Shown here one piece after another: positions 53,559 to 63,113 of a DNA stretch of 64,000 nt (the first letter of the stretch is position 1; each line of letters opens with the position of its first letter). This DNA is from Rachicladosporium sp. CCFEE 5018. Taxonomy: Eukaryota; Ascomycota; Dothideomycetes; Cladosporiales; Cladosporiaceae. Below the pieces are notes generated by a model. That model had not been told where the DNA came from, searched no databases, and worked only from the letters and a program-made list of their open reading frames with translations. The position numbers and the translations under genes were made by a program. The DNA lies in assembly GCA_002077045.2 (NCBI GenBank), contig KZ111180.1, positions 131,477 to 195,476 on the forward strand, in the 5' to 3' direction.

Positions 53559-54596
53559 TCAATCCGCAAGCAGCATCTCCCGCGGCTCCGGAACAGGCTC
53601 GTACTCGTACTCGATGTTCGCCTTCGCGCGCTTGACCGGCTTCTTCGCAGGCTTCTTGGTAGGTGCACTCGGCCTCTTTCGCTTGAGGCCATCCAGCTTC
53701 TTCTTCAGTGCAGCGCTATCACCATCAGCATCTTCCTCATCGTCATCGTCATCGTCCTCTGATCCTGTCGCATCTCCTCCACTCTCCCCACCAAGCCAGT
53801 CCTGGAAGTCCTCCAGATCCTCTCCCTCTTCGTCATCCGACTCCTCCAAATCACTCACGTACTCGACCTCTTGCTCCTGCCCTTCCCTCTCATACTCGTA
53901 CTCCACGCCCTCCTCCTCCTCCTCCTCCTCACCCAGATCCTCGTCCACAACCCCCTCCTGACTCCTCTCCAAACCTCTCATGACCTTCTCCCACACCCTC
54001 TCCTCGACATTGAGCGGCCGATCGCCATAAGCTCCACTTCTCAGCCGCTCCACGAGCTCCCTCTCAATCGCCCGTTCAATCTTCGCCGCAGCCTCCGCCT
54101 TCCGCTCCCTCGTCTCCTCTCTCCGCCGAATCTTGGGTGCAAGTCGGGGCACCAGCGTCTCACCTAGTCGCTCCTCCTCCTTTAATAACCTCTGCGCCCT
54201 CACCCTCACCTGCGTCAACCGCGTCAACCGCTGCTTACACTTATGCGTCAAGAACCTCGGCCAATACTGCAACCTCTCATCAACCTGCTGCAGCGCCTTC
54301 GTATAATTCCCACTCAGCCGGACCTTCTCCCACCATTTGCTCGGCAGATGCGCGCGCTCCACGGTCTTGATATACAGATACAAGCGCTGTGTTTCCGGGT
54401 CCGAGCGAATCGTTGCATAGCGGTTGTTGGCTAGAGGGCAGGATTGACGATTGCAGAGGCCTGTGACGTTGTGCTCGTTGCGGCAGAAGGTCTGTTTTGT
54501 CGATTTCTGGGTGGAGGATTTGTTTCCTGGGAGGGCGAGCTTGAAGCTGCAGAATTGGTTTGTGAGGATTGACCAGACGATTTCTTCGGAGGCCAT
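53559..54596 (-). CDS. MAK16: Mak16, 60S ribosome biogenesis factor
   Basis: A single exon from ATG 54596 (MASEEIVWSILTNQFCSFKL) encodes 345 residues; seven more in-frame codons upstream are not conserved in style. The N-terminal Cys-containing core (CSFK, FCRNEHNVTGLCNRQSCPLA) and ERAHLPSKWWEKVRLSGNY are diagnostic of Mak16. The middle is basic and helical. The C-terminal third is a long Asp/Glu-rich tract (near residues 225-310) followed by Lys-rich KRKRPSAPTKKPAKK. Mak16 acts in the nucleolus in early pre-60S assembly with Rpf1, Nsa1 and Rrp1. It is divergently transcribed from TRM9. Confidence 0.95.
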   Translation of the reverse strand: MASEEIVWSILTNQFCSFKLALPGNKSSTQKSTKQTFCRNEHNVTGLCNRQSCPLANNRYATIRSDPETQRLYLYIKTVERAHLPSKWWEKVRLSGNYTKALQQVDERLQYWPRFLTHKCKQRLTRLTQVRVRAQRLLKEEERLGETLVPRLAPKIRRREETRERKAEAAAKIERAIERELVERLRSGAYGDRPLNVEERVWEKVMRGLERSQEGVVDEDLGEEEEEEEGVEYEYEREGQEQEVEYVSDLEESDDEEGEDLEDFQDWLGGESGGDATGSEDDDDDDEEDADGDSAALKKKLDGLKRKRPSAPTKKPAKKPVKRAKANIEYEYEPVPEPREMLLAD

Positions 54597-54969
54597 GCTG
54601 TGTGGGAGGGCGACCAAGCGGCCTGGGTTGGGTATATGGGATGTAGTACTACTTGGCAGAGGTCCGTAGTAAGGTGCTCATACGGGACGTTGTCGAGAAG
54701 CTGATAGGAAATCTTTCTGGATGTCGGACTTTTTGATACCGATCATGGATCTTGGCGAGTTCAGGCACAATGAGTGGTTCGGTTGTATCCGCAGCTAGTG
54801 GGAGGAGGCCTATCTGCGTGGAACTTCACTTTCGACAACTTTGCGAGTTCCCTGCCTTCCACTTTACGCACGTGTCATCGACCCACACTTCATGTCTCCT
54901 CGAGGGACCGGCCACGAGTTTCGTTGAGAGCACTGATATGCCCGCTGCCTAGTCATCTGCTCGGCCATA
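54597..54969. promoter_or_regulatory. Divergent MAK16-TRM9 promoter region with a CACGTG box
   Basis: The 373 bp between the two start codons must serve both genes. A palindromic CACGTG (bHLH-type site) lies at 54869-54874, about 96 bases before TRM9. No clear ribosome-biogenesis (PAC/RRPE) motif is seen. Confidence 0.5.
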
Positions 54970-55819
54970 ATGAGTACTGAGGGGCCCAATGCTTACGAAG
55001 AGCAACACGTCCACTCAGTGTACGAGGAAATCGCGCCGCACTTCTCTTCAACGCGCTACAAGGTGCTCTCAATGATAGATCAGATCTTCGGAAAGCGTCA
55101 CTGACGTGTAACGGTAGCCTTGGCCGATCATCGAGTCGTACTTGAAAGACTTACCTGGGGGCTCCATCGGACTGGACGTCGGGTGTGGCAATGGCAAGTA
55201 CCTTGCAGTGAACAAGGAGATCTTCATCGTTGGCTCTGACAGGTAGGTCTTCGCAATTGTTTTGACATGGAAATCCCTGTCCCAAATCAGGACAGGTGAA
55301 GAGGTTCCCTGGATTTTTCCAGCCTTTCTTTCGCAGCACCGTGTCTGACGCGGTAAGTACCCTCTCAGATCCTCCAACCTCATTTCCATCGCTTCTCAAC
55401 ATCGTCCACACTCCGCAATTGTAGCAGACATCCTCTCTCTACCACACCAGCCAAGCAACTTCGACTTTGCCATATCTATAGCAGTGATACACCACCTGTC
55501 AACACCTGCCAGGCGCATCGAAGCCGTGACCTCGATACTAGAGTGTCTCAAGCCTACAGGTACAGCACTGCTCTACGTATGGGCGCTCGAGCAGGAGAGC
55601 AGTCGACGTGGCTGGAGTGAAGGTGATGACCAGGACGTCATGGTGCCTTGGGTGATGCGGAAGAAGGGTGAAGGCGAAAGGACGTTCCAGAGGTACTACC
55701 ATCTGTACCGAAAAGGCGAGCTAGAGGGCGATGTAGTTAGTGCTGGCGGCGATGTGGTGGAGAGTGGGTATGAGAAGGACAATTGGTGGGTAATTGCAAG
55801 ACGAGGGTCGTCTAGCTAG
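54970..55819 (+). CDS. TRM9: tRNA wobble-uridine methyltransferase Trm9
   Basis: Three exons (54970-55062, 55118-55242, 55369-55819) encode 222 residues. The start NAYEEQHVHSVYEEIAPHFS, the SAM motif GLDVGCGNGKYL (G53-G57) with IVGSDRSSNLISIAS, the ISIAVIHHLST block and the C-terminal RYYHLYRKGELE identify Trm9. With Trm112 it methylates cm5U34 to mcm5U34 in tRNAs such as tRNA-Arg(UCU) and tRNA-Glu(UUC). Intron 1 has a weak donor (GTGCTC) but a good CTGAC branch. Intron 2 is 126 nt; its acceptor at CTCAG is chosen because it restores the conserved sequence. Confidence 0.92.
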
Positions 55820-55861
55820 ACAAGAGAAGGCTTTGGATCCTATCGCTACCCAAGAATTGCA

Positions 55862-56795
55862 CTAAAGGCGAATGTCGTCCACCACCCTGAACGCTTGCAT
55901 GGCCCGCGTCTCCAATGGTTCATTACCCGGTCGTCTCACAAGCACGGTGCTCATGCCTGCTTTCTGCGCCGCAATTGCCTCACTGACATTGTCCGTGCAG
56001 AACATACATGCGTCTAGGTCAACCTGCGATCGTAATGTCAGCACTCGTAGCTTGTAGCGAATGGGAAACTTCATATCACCTTCAGATCCTTCGCAATCTT
56101 CGCATAGCTCTCCTCATCATTCTTCGCCCCAGCATTGACCGTGTCGAACCACCCCGAAATCAGACCTCGTAGATCTTGCACCTTGCCACCATCGCTTCCG
56201 TCTTCGGCCGTGACTTTAACATGCTCCATGAGCAGCCTTTGGAGCAGGTACACTGCCACTCGAGTAAATCGCTAGCACCTTGCCATCGTCCTTCCAGCTT
56301 CTCAGCTGTGGCGCCACATCGTCAAAGAGTGGTGCGCTGATGTTGCCGTTGCGGTAGCCGTCTTCCCATCTGTACTCAATCAGTGGTGCTATCTTGTAAG
56401 ACAAGGGTTTGGGAGTCGTACAGATAGCCTTGCAGATTCTTGAGATATGCGATCTTCACATCCTGCTTCGTGAGATCTATGACGTGCGCTCGTAGTGCCT
56501 CTGGCGAGGCGCGATGTTCCTCTGGGAAGGCATCGAGGTAGGGCTTGAAAGCCGGATCGTTCCATCTGAGCTCGAGGACGTAGGGGAGGACGTCAAGGGC
56601 ATACGGAAACTGGAATCGCGTCACCCTCTGCTACGCCCGCACATCGTCGAGCGAGCTGATCGGAAGCTTACGAGTCGTTCTTTGACGAAGGAGATGGGAC
56701 AGATGGTGCCCTCTGTGGCATGATTAGTTCGAGCTCAGTGAACGGAAGTAACATGACCTACCTATGCCGAGGATGATGCATTTGATGCGATCCAT
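55862..56795 (-). CDS. UTR4: Enolase-phosphatase E1 (UTR4/MASA type) with nucleophile substitution and frameshift; possible pseudogene
   Basis: Exons, transcribed leftwards: 56762-56795, 56672-56712, 56422-56609, 56080-56369 and 55862-56023. The blocks EGTICPISFVKERLFPYALD, LQGYLWEDGYRNGNISAPLF, YSSGSV, LISGWFDTVNAGAKNDEESY and the final TDNVSEAIAAQKAGMSTVLV match the HAD-type enolase-phosphatase of the methionine salvage pathway, which makes acireductone. Two faults are visible. The nucleophilic Asp of the LLDIEGT motif is Gly (ILGIEGT, residue 10). Near 56241-56244 one extra base shifts the frame after YSSGSVPA, so the next conserved block (QRLLMEHVKV) continues in another frame. The reading frame as given stops soon after. 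This is either a decayed copy or two sequence errors. Confidence 0.82.
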
Positions 56796-57064
56796 CGCAC
56801 AAAATACGGCACGGATTCGCTCAGAGGTACCCTGATGATCACATACAAAAGCAAGAAGTTTGTCGTCTGAGCGTGAACAAAGTGAACTGAAAAATACCAG
56901 CACTCTCTTCTGATTAAAGTTGACAAGTACACACGCAGCGTCTAGATCATTTGACGATTGTGTGCACTTTCAAAAGCAGCGCGGAACTGAGACAGGTAAC
57001 ATGTACTATGTTACGATATTTCTGTGACCATGCAGCTCGACCAAATACCACGCCTTCCTGGACA

Positions 57065-58332
57065 TCATCCCTGCTTGCCAGCCTTCATGTACTTCGCCTC
57101 TCTGCCAAAATTCCCGTTCCCGTCCCACCGCTGAAACATCTCCTCCATCAGCTCATGTCTTCTCAACCCCACTTCCCAATCCGCATACATCCCCTTTTCC
57201 CCCTCGGCAAACGCCTCATAGAGTCTCCCAACATTCTCCGCCATACCCCCAACCTTCGACAACTCGTCTTTCGGCACCTCAAGCTCCGTGACCGGGATAC
57301 TCTGCGGCTTATCGTTGAGCACATCGTTTACAGCACTCTTGGCTCTGCGACTGTAATCCAACCATTGCAATTTAGCACTGGTGTGCAACACGTCCATCAT
57401 CATCATGTTGTTAGTAATGAGTAGCTCTTCCTTCTCACCGACAATATGCCAGCGTAGACCTGGCTCACCGGGAAAGGGTGCGCCGCCTTCCATGTGGAAG
57501 CTTAGGAGAGCATTGGAGGCTAGCTTGCCTTGAAGGAGGATCTGATCGGGGGTATCTGACGTAATCATTCGCTGGGTTTTCTTGGTCGGGTCTTTGGGAT
57601 CGAAGAGGGCGATTTCTGGGTGTGAGATACCGAGCATGGAGTCGAACGAGGCGAGCTCGCCGAGGGTGTGGAGGATGAAATTGAATGCTGGGGCGAGGCT
57701 GTCAGCAATCGCGGCATTGCAGCCCGGAGGCAGGGAAGAATCTCACTGTGTAAGAACCACACTGTCATCATGTTTGCGCCCCGGCCGCGCTGGAACAGAT
57801 GAATACTGCTCTCGGGGTTCGGATCGCCGTTATAGGCTTCGGCATACCCAGTGATAGTAGTACTGAGCACTTTGCCGATCTTGCCACTCTCGATGGCATT
57901 CTTGATGACCTTCACCGCAGGATTGGCTTGGCCTTGCATCCCGATCATGGTGCGGACCTTATGCTGTTGCGCCAAGGACCACAAGTCCCGGGCTTGGTCG
58001 ATGTTCATGGCCAGCGGCACCTCCGTGAAGACATCCTTCCCAGCTTTCACGAGCGGAACGAGGGAGCTGAAGTGATGCTCAACGCCAGTTGCGCACACAG
58101 CGAGATCAACATCCGGATCTTGTGCGAGATCCTGTGGTGATCCATACGCTTTGACTGTTGCTGGGAGCTTGAAGTGCTGAATTGCTTTCTCGGCACTGGC
58201 GACCGATGTATTGCACAATGCAACGAGCTCGTACTTTGAGGTTGATAACAGGTAGGGTAGATGCGCCATAGCTGCCCACGCCGTTGCGCCGTTGGCGCTG
58301 AGACCTATGAGACCGACTCTTATGGGCGCCAT
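57065..58332 (-). CDS. Gfo/Idh/MocA-family oxidoreductase (Gal80-like)
   Basis: Exons 57747-58332 and 57065-57687, with a 59-nt intron (GTGAGA...CCCAG), give 402 residues. The N-terminal Rossmann domain has GLIGLSANGA at residues 7-16, LVALCNTSV after strand 2 and PDVDLAVCATGVEHH; the active-site-like EKP motif reads EVP (DVFTEVPLAMN). The C-terminal domain follows with FILHTLGELASFDSMLGISH. The overall pattern resembles the fungal Gal80-like branch, whose members may be NAD(P)-binding regulators or dehydrogenases of sugars. With the Lys of EKP missing, catalysis is doubtful. The substrate is unknown. Confidence 0.88.
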
Positions 58333-61300
58333 AGCTGAATGTGACGTGAGGAGGTTGAAATGGGTGCTGGGAGTGAAGAGAACGTGGAACTAGAAGACAG
58401 TATCTGCAACAGGATATGATGCGCTCTTGCTGCGAAAGAAGGATCTGGCAGCCATTAAATACCTCGCAAGTTGTGTTTGGCACCGGGGTGCCTCATATCG
58501 CGTTATACCGTCTCTCGTACATCGGTCTTGCGTTCTACGCCAAGCCACTGCATGTGGTCAAGGATCAGTAGTCCCTGAACACGTGTCTTCTGCATTATCG
58601 CAGCAAGATTAGGTGTGAATGACGGATATCCGTGAACTCTGTCAGTGCAGCAGCAGTCTGTCATAACCTTTGTAAGCTCGTATGACGTGGACTAGTGTAC
58701 GAATGGGTGAAGTCTACCACGGCGGCGTCTCGGCGCAGATGTTTGCACGAAGCCCTCGAGAAAGCCGAATGACCGTAAGCCCGATGACGAATGACGAACA
58801 TTCTTCGCTGTAAAATCAGTTTGCCTTGGATGCAATGATTATATACTTATCACTATGCTGCCCGTTCGAGTCAGACTGGCATATTGGTAGAAAAGAACAG
58901 CATTTTGAAGTTCAAGTGGAAAGTCGAGTCTGTGATGTGTCGACGTGGAAGCAGTGCTGTACATCTCGAAATCGTTATGCATGTGCCTGAGGTGCATTCG
59001 CCGTACTCCTTCGCGTGACTGGGCATTGATAAGACATGGGAGCGTTGATGGATGAGGGTTGGATCAGAAAAGGCTGAACCACGATTCCACGCTGACAGGT
59101 TCTATCAAGTTGCTGGCGGCAAAGTCACCGGATCTTCGGCTAGCAGTCGTCTCTTCATGGCGGTGACACATTCGCGCCAGCGAAGAGGTGGATCGCAGTG
59201 TGAATATCAGCGCGTCTCTTATGAGATTAGGTACGGGTGGAACACTATGGAAGTGGATATGGGAAGGAGCGGCACGAGGTGAAGGAGATAAATTCTCCGT
59301 CGCGACTTGCAAACAACAAGCTTGACCCAACGATGCTCACAACCAAACCTTGCATTGCGGACGCGATCGCTCTATTGCCCAGGATATCCTATCGCTACCA
59401 TGTGCTCTTCATGTAGACGGCTGGATATACTCTCTGCATCTCCAATGTCAACAAACACATCCCTCGGCAACATCCCATCCTCATAATGCTCGCACAACAC
59501 CACTGCAGTCTACTGCACCTCTTCCCTAGCGCAAGCAACTATCGCTGCGCTCCAGACTCTGCCAATCTCTCAATACCCGCCGGCTAATGCGAGGCTACAG
59601 CGTATGCTTAACGCAATATTGCGGAAATCTCTGCGGCAGCTGCGGATGTGAGTGGCTCGTTGCGATGTTGATGGAGGAGTGGCGATATGTGTGAAGAGGG
59701 AGTTGGCAGAAATGTCACACCGCTGGAAGCTCGGGTAATAATGAAGTTGGCTGCTTTGGGGTGGAGTAGCCGGGTGGTCTCGACTTGCAACTGTTCCGCA
59801 GGCACGATCAACTCGACGGTGGCGACAAAACTCGAACTGATATGCTCGGCGACTGCGATTGAGTATGACTAGAGTCTCATCAGGCTCGAGCTGATGAGAC
59901 CCAGGAACCACAGTCGCGGACATCACGCAGTGGATACGGCTCGGGTCTTTCGCACGATCTACCCGGCGATGGAAACTCTGTGGAGTCGAGTAGCCCGTGC
60001 TTCTTTGTTGGCGCTCCGCCACGTGCGCAGAGGATCGAGGACAATCGAAACTCCTTTCCGATCACGCACGACAGCAACATGGACAGCTGTTACATCAGAT
60101 CGCTTTGTCGAATTGCACAATGACCGTGAAGTCTTTTGCTCGCCGATGATACTTTTGCCGAGCTCGAGACAACAAGAAACTGTGCATTGGCAGAAACGCA
60201 CCACGCCTGCATACCCGCATGCATGTGTTTGACTTCGTGGCGACTCCCGCTGCGCATGGAGGTTGCGTGGGGAAAGCTACGATTTGCTGCTGCCGGACTC
60301 CGGGCCTGTAGGTGCATCTCAATGGTCTTTCAGGTTTTGCGAATGGGACAGTGGACATGACATTGACGCATATCGATGCCTTCACCGCGAATTTGCCTAC
60401 CCGACGAGTGACAGGTATTGGAGCACAGCAAACGGATTGCTGCAGCGAAAAGCGCTCGCTGAAGCCGATGCCCCACCAAGCTGTCTTTCGAGCAATCTCT
60501 CTGGGACAGGGTCTTCGAGAGCCAGACCAAACTATGCAGCACCAGGGGGTGATTGTCGTCAATCAAAGGCGTGATAGCAGATACGTACATAGCCAGCTGG
60601 CTTCTCTGTGGACAAAAGCTATAGCTATGAAACAGAACGTTCCAGCAATCTCTCGCAGATTGTAAAGAGCTCTCCCTGTCACTAGGGCCAAGCAAAGCTG
60701 ACAGGCTCAGCTCTGACAGGAAGCGCAGCAATACGCGCGTTGATGATGGACATGTTTCAGGGTCTGGTCAGCAGTGCGAAACAGTCTCGCGAGCAACTGC
60801 TCCCTTTGCTGCGTCCGGCCTTGAATGGTGGCAAGTACCCGTTGCCCGACATCGGCTGTCTCGGTCAGTCGAGTAACAAAGGCTCACGCAGTGGTGGCAC
60901 GAGGTTCGGAGCGGGCTCCTTTGTCGAGGACAGCTGACAGTATGGTGCCATGGCCGCCTTGCGCTTGTGAGATCAGGAGGCAGTGAATGTTGGCATTAAG
61001 CGTGCGTGTCCTCTTTGCCCGTTCTCATAGCGTAATTCATGGTGGCGTGTGTACCTCATGATCTGGCCCAGAATAGTGAGCACGTTTCCGGCGTAGCGCC
61101 GTTGTGAGCTCGAGCCCTCGTTGTAGTGGGGACAAGTGGACCACTCATAAACAAGGAACATCTGGCGGGTGCACTACTGCAAGACGCTCGACTCGCTGTC
61201 CCTCCCGTCACCGTCCACACCTACTGCCATTGCAACCATCTGCCACACCGCTCTCCGACTGCCACATATCACCGCCCTACCACTACTGCTACACCTGCGT

Positions 61301-62408
61301 TCCTCACCACGTTCTTGTCGATTGTTTGGTACCACCGCCGACGTCTGAGCAGCCGCTGTGTTGATCGCTCCTTCCCAGCTTGTGTCTCAGCAAGCTCGCA
61401 CAGCCGCCCGCATTCCTTACGCTCACCCGGCGACATTCACCACCATCGACTGACACAAGCGACACCTACGACTTCTACAACAACCAGCCTACCTACCACC
61501 TAAGACCTCTACTTCGCTCGACCCATTGATGTGACAAGGAGCAAGGACAGCGTGTATCAGCTCAAGCGCCCACACACCTGACCAAGTTCCCGCTTGCCTC
61601 CGAGATTAGACACTTCGTCATACAGCCCTCGCAAGCAACGCACGTCAACAACCTTGGATGTGCCAACATCCGACCTTCGACAATCACACATCCAGATAAC
61701 TTCGACACCTGGTCTTTATGCTTGACAAGACCATTGCATCGTCATCAAGGCAGCTGCTGCTCTAGGCACCCCACCGCCGACGCCGCCACCCTGACTCACA
61801 CCACCCTCTCTTCACTTTCTCACGCCACATACTCGGCCATAATCTTGTAACACTACGACACCGATACCCTCACGAACTCACGACTCTCACTCACACGACT
61901 CTGGTCTATCTGCCAACTCAGACCGACCCTCGACGTGCACTTACGTCATCTCCTTCCAGCCCTCGTTGGACACTCCCACTTCACCCACTGTACTCATGAC
62001 CAATACGACATTCATTACCATTTCCTGTCTTTAAGAGGCAATTCGCCTTTGATGAACTGAAGCGAGCAAGCGAATTACTGTGCATATCGATATCTGGGGG
62101 CCTGGCATACGGACGAGGAGTCAACACTGGACACATAGCGGGGACACGGTTATCCTGAGGAGTTTCTTGATTTACATTGCTTTATACTGGACGGCACCTT
62201 CCTTCCGACCGAATTACCATCAAGGTGCTGCTGCCTGCATATACACAAAAGTTTGACCGACTGCTTTCACACCTGGCAAGGACATTCTGCTCGTGTTGAC
62301 ACAACAACCCGGCATCCGACTTACCAACGAGCTTGACACTACGACTGCACTTTGCAGACTTCGAAGTGGCGTTCCCTCTCTCCACCAGGACACCGGCGCT
62401 TCCACCAA
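58333..62408. other. 4.1-kb gene-poor region, right end likely kinase 5' leader
   Basis: This is the largest stretch without a recognised gene. Frames of up to 155 codons occur but look random. From about 61,200 to 62,400 the plus strand is strongly C/A-rich and pyrimidine-rich, with few G, as in long 5' leaders of fungal regulatory genes; it probably belongs to the kinase promoter and untranslated leader. No repeat or transposon signature was seen. Confidence 0.5.
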
Positions 62409-63013
62409 ATGGCCTGTATGCGAGATGGCTTCGAACAAGGCAAGCTTCTCGATAAACGGTTCATAACCACGTCGCCTCTCAACCATGGCTCATTTGGAAT
62501 GGTGTTCGCCGCCAGGGACACTCTGACTGGTGGCGACGTCGCGATCAAGTGCATCACTAAGCCCTCCGCCACTGAGAACACCGCATGCCCCGCCACTGTC
62601 GCCATCGATGACCGCTCTGAAGAGTTGGCGATCCACTCCAAGCTGCCGGAACATGCGAATATCGTCAACTTGGTGCACAACTTCGAGACCAGGGATCATC
62701 AGTACATGGTTTTGGAGCTGTGCAGCAATGGCGACTTGTACGAAGCCATCCGTGTTGGCAAGGGACCTCTTGAGACCGAGCATGTACGTGCTTTCATGCT
62801 TGAGCTCATCGATTCGATTGACCACCTGCACAACAACGGCGTCTACCACCGCGACATTAAGCCCGAGAACATCTTTTTGACATCCTCTGGCTCGATGAAG
62901 CTTGGCGACTTCAGTCTGGCTACTACAGAGACCTGGTCCACTGAGTTCGCAGTCGGGTCAGATCGCTACATGGCACCCGAGCAGTACGATGCTTCTGTTT
63001 TCGGGTATGGGTA
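62409..63013 (+). CDS. Ran1/Ksp1-like serine/threonine protein kinase, 5' part only
   Basis: The frame starts at ATG 62409 (MACMRDGFEQGKLLDKRF) and is cut by the gap after about 201 residues. The kinase fold is clear: SPLNHGSFGMVFAARD (glycine loop with the first Gly replaced by Asn), VAIKCI with K47, HRDIKPEN (D149, K151, N154), DFSLATTETWS (D167) and GSDRYMAPEQYD. The loop NHGSFGMVF is typical of fungal Ran1/Ksp1/Vhs1-type kinases that act in nutrient signalling, meiosis or filamentation. The metal-binding DFG motif reads DFS here (S169). The C-terminal regulatory tail is lost in the gap. Confidence 0.88.
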
Positions 63014-63113
63014 NNNNNNNNNNNNNNNNNNNNNNNNNNNNNNNNNNNNNNNNNNNNNNNNNNNNNNNNNNNNNNNNNNNNNNNNNNNNNNNNNNNNNNN
63101 NNNNNNNNNNNNN
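63014..63113. other. Assembly gap of 100 N
   Basis: Exactly 100 N. It cuts the kinase gene on the left and a second RecQ copy on the right. Confidence 1.

Noticed and set aside
53503..53961. Ser-rich frame opposite the MAK16 acidic tract
   Set aside because: The reverse complement of Asp/Glu codon runs yields poly-Ser; not a gene.
59570..60731. Overlapping frames of 110-155 codons in the 4-kb gap
   Set aside because: They overlap each other on both strands and show no domain-like sequence or splice support.
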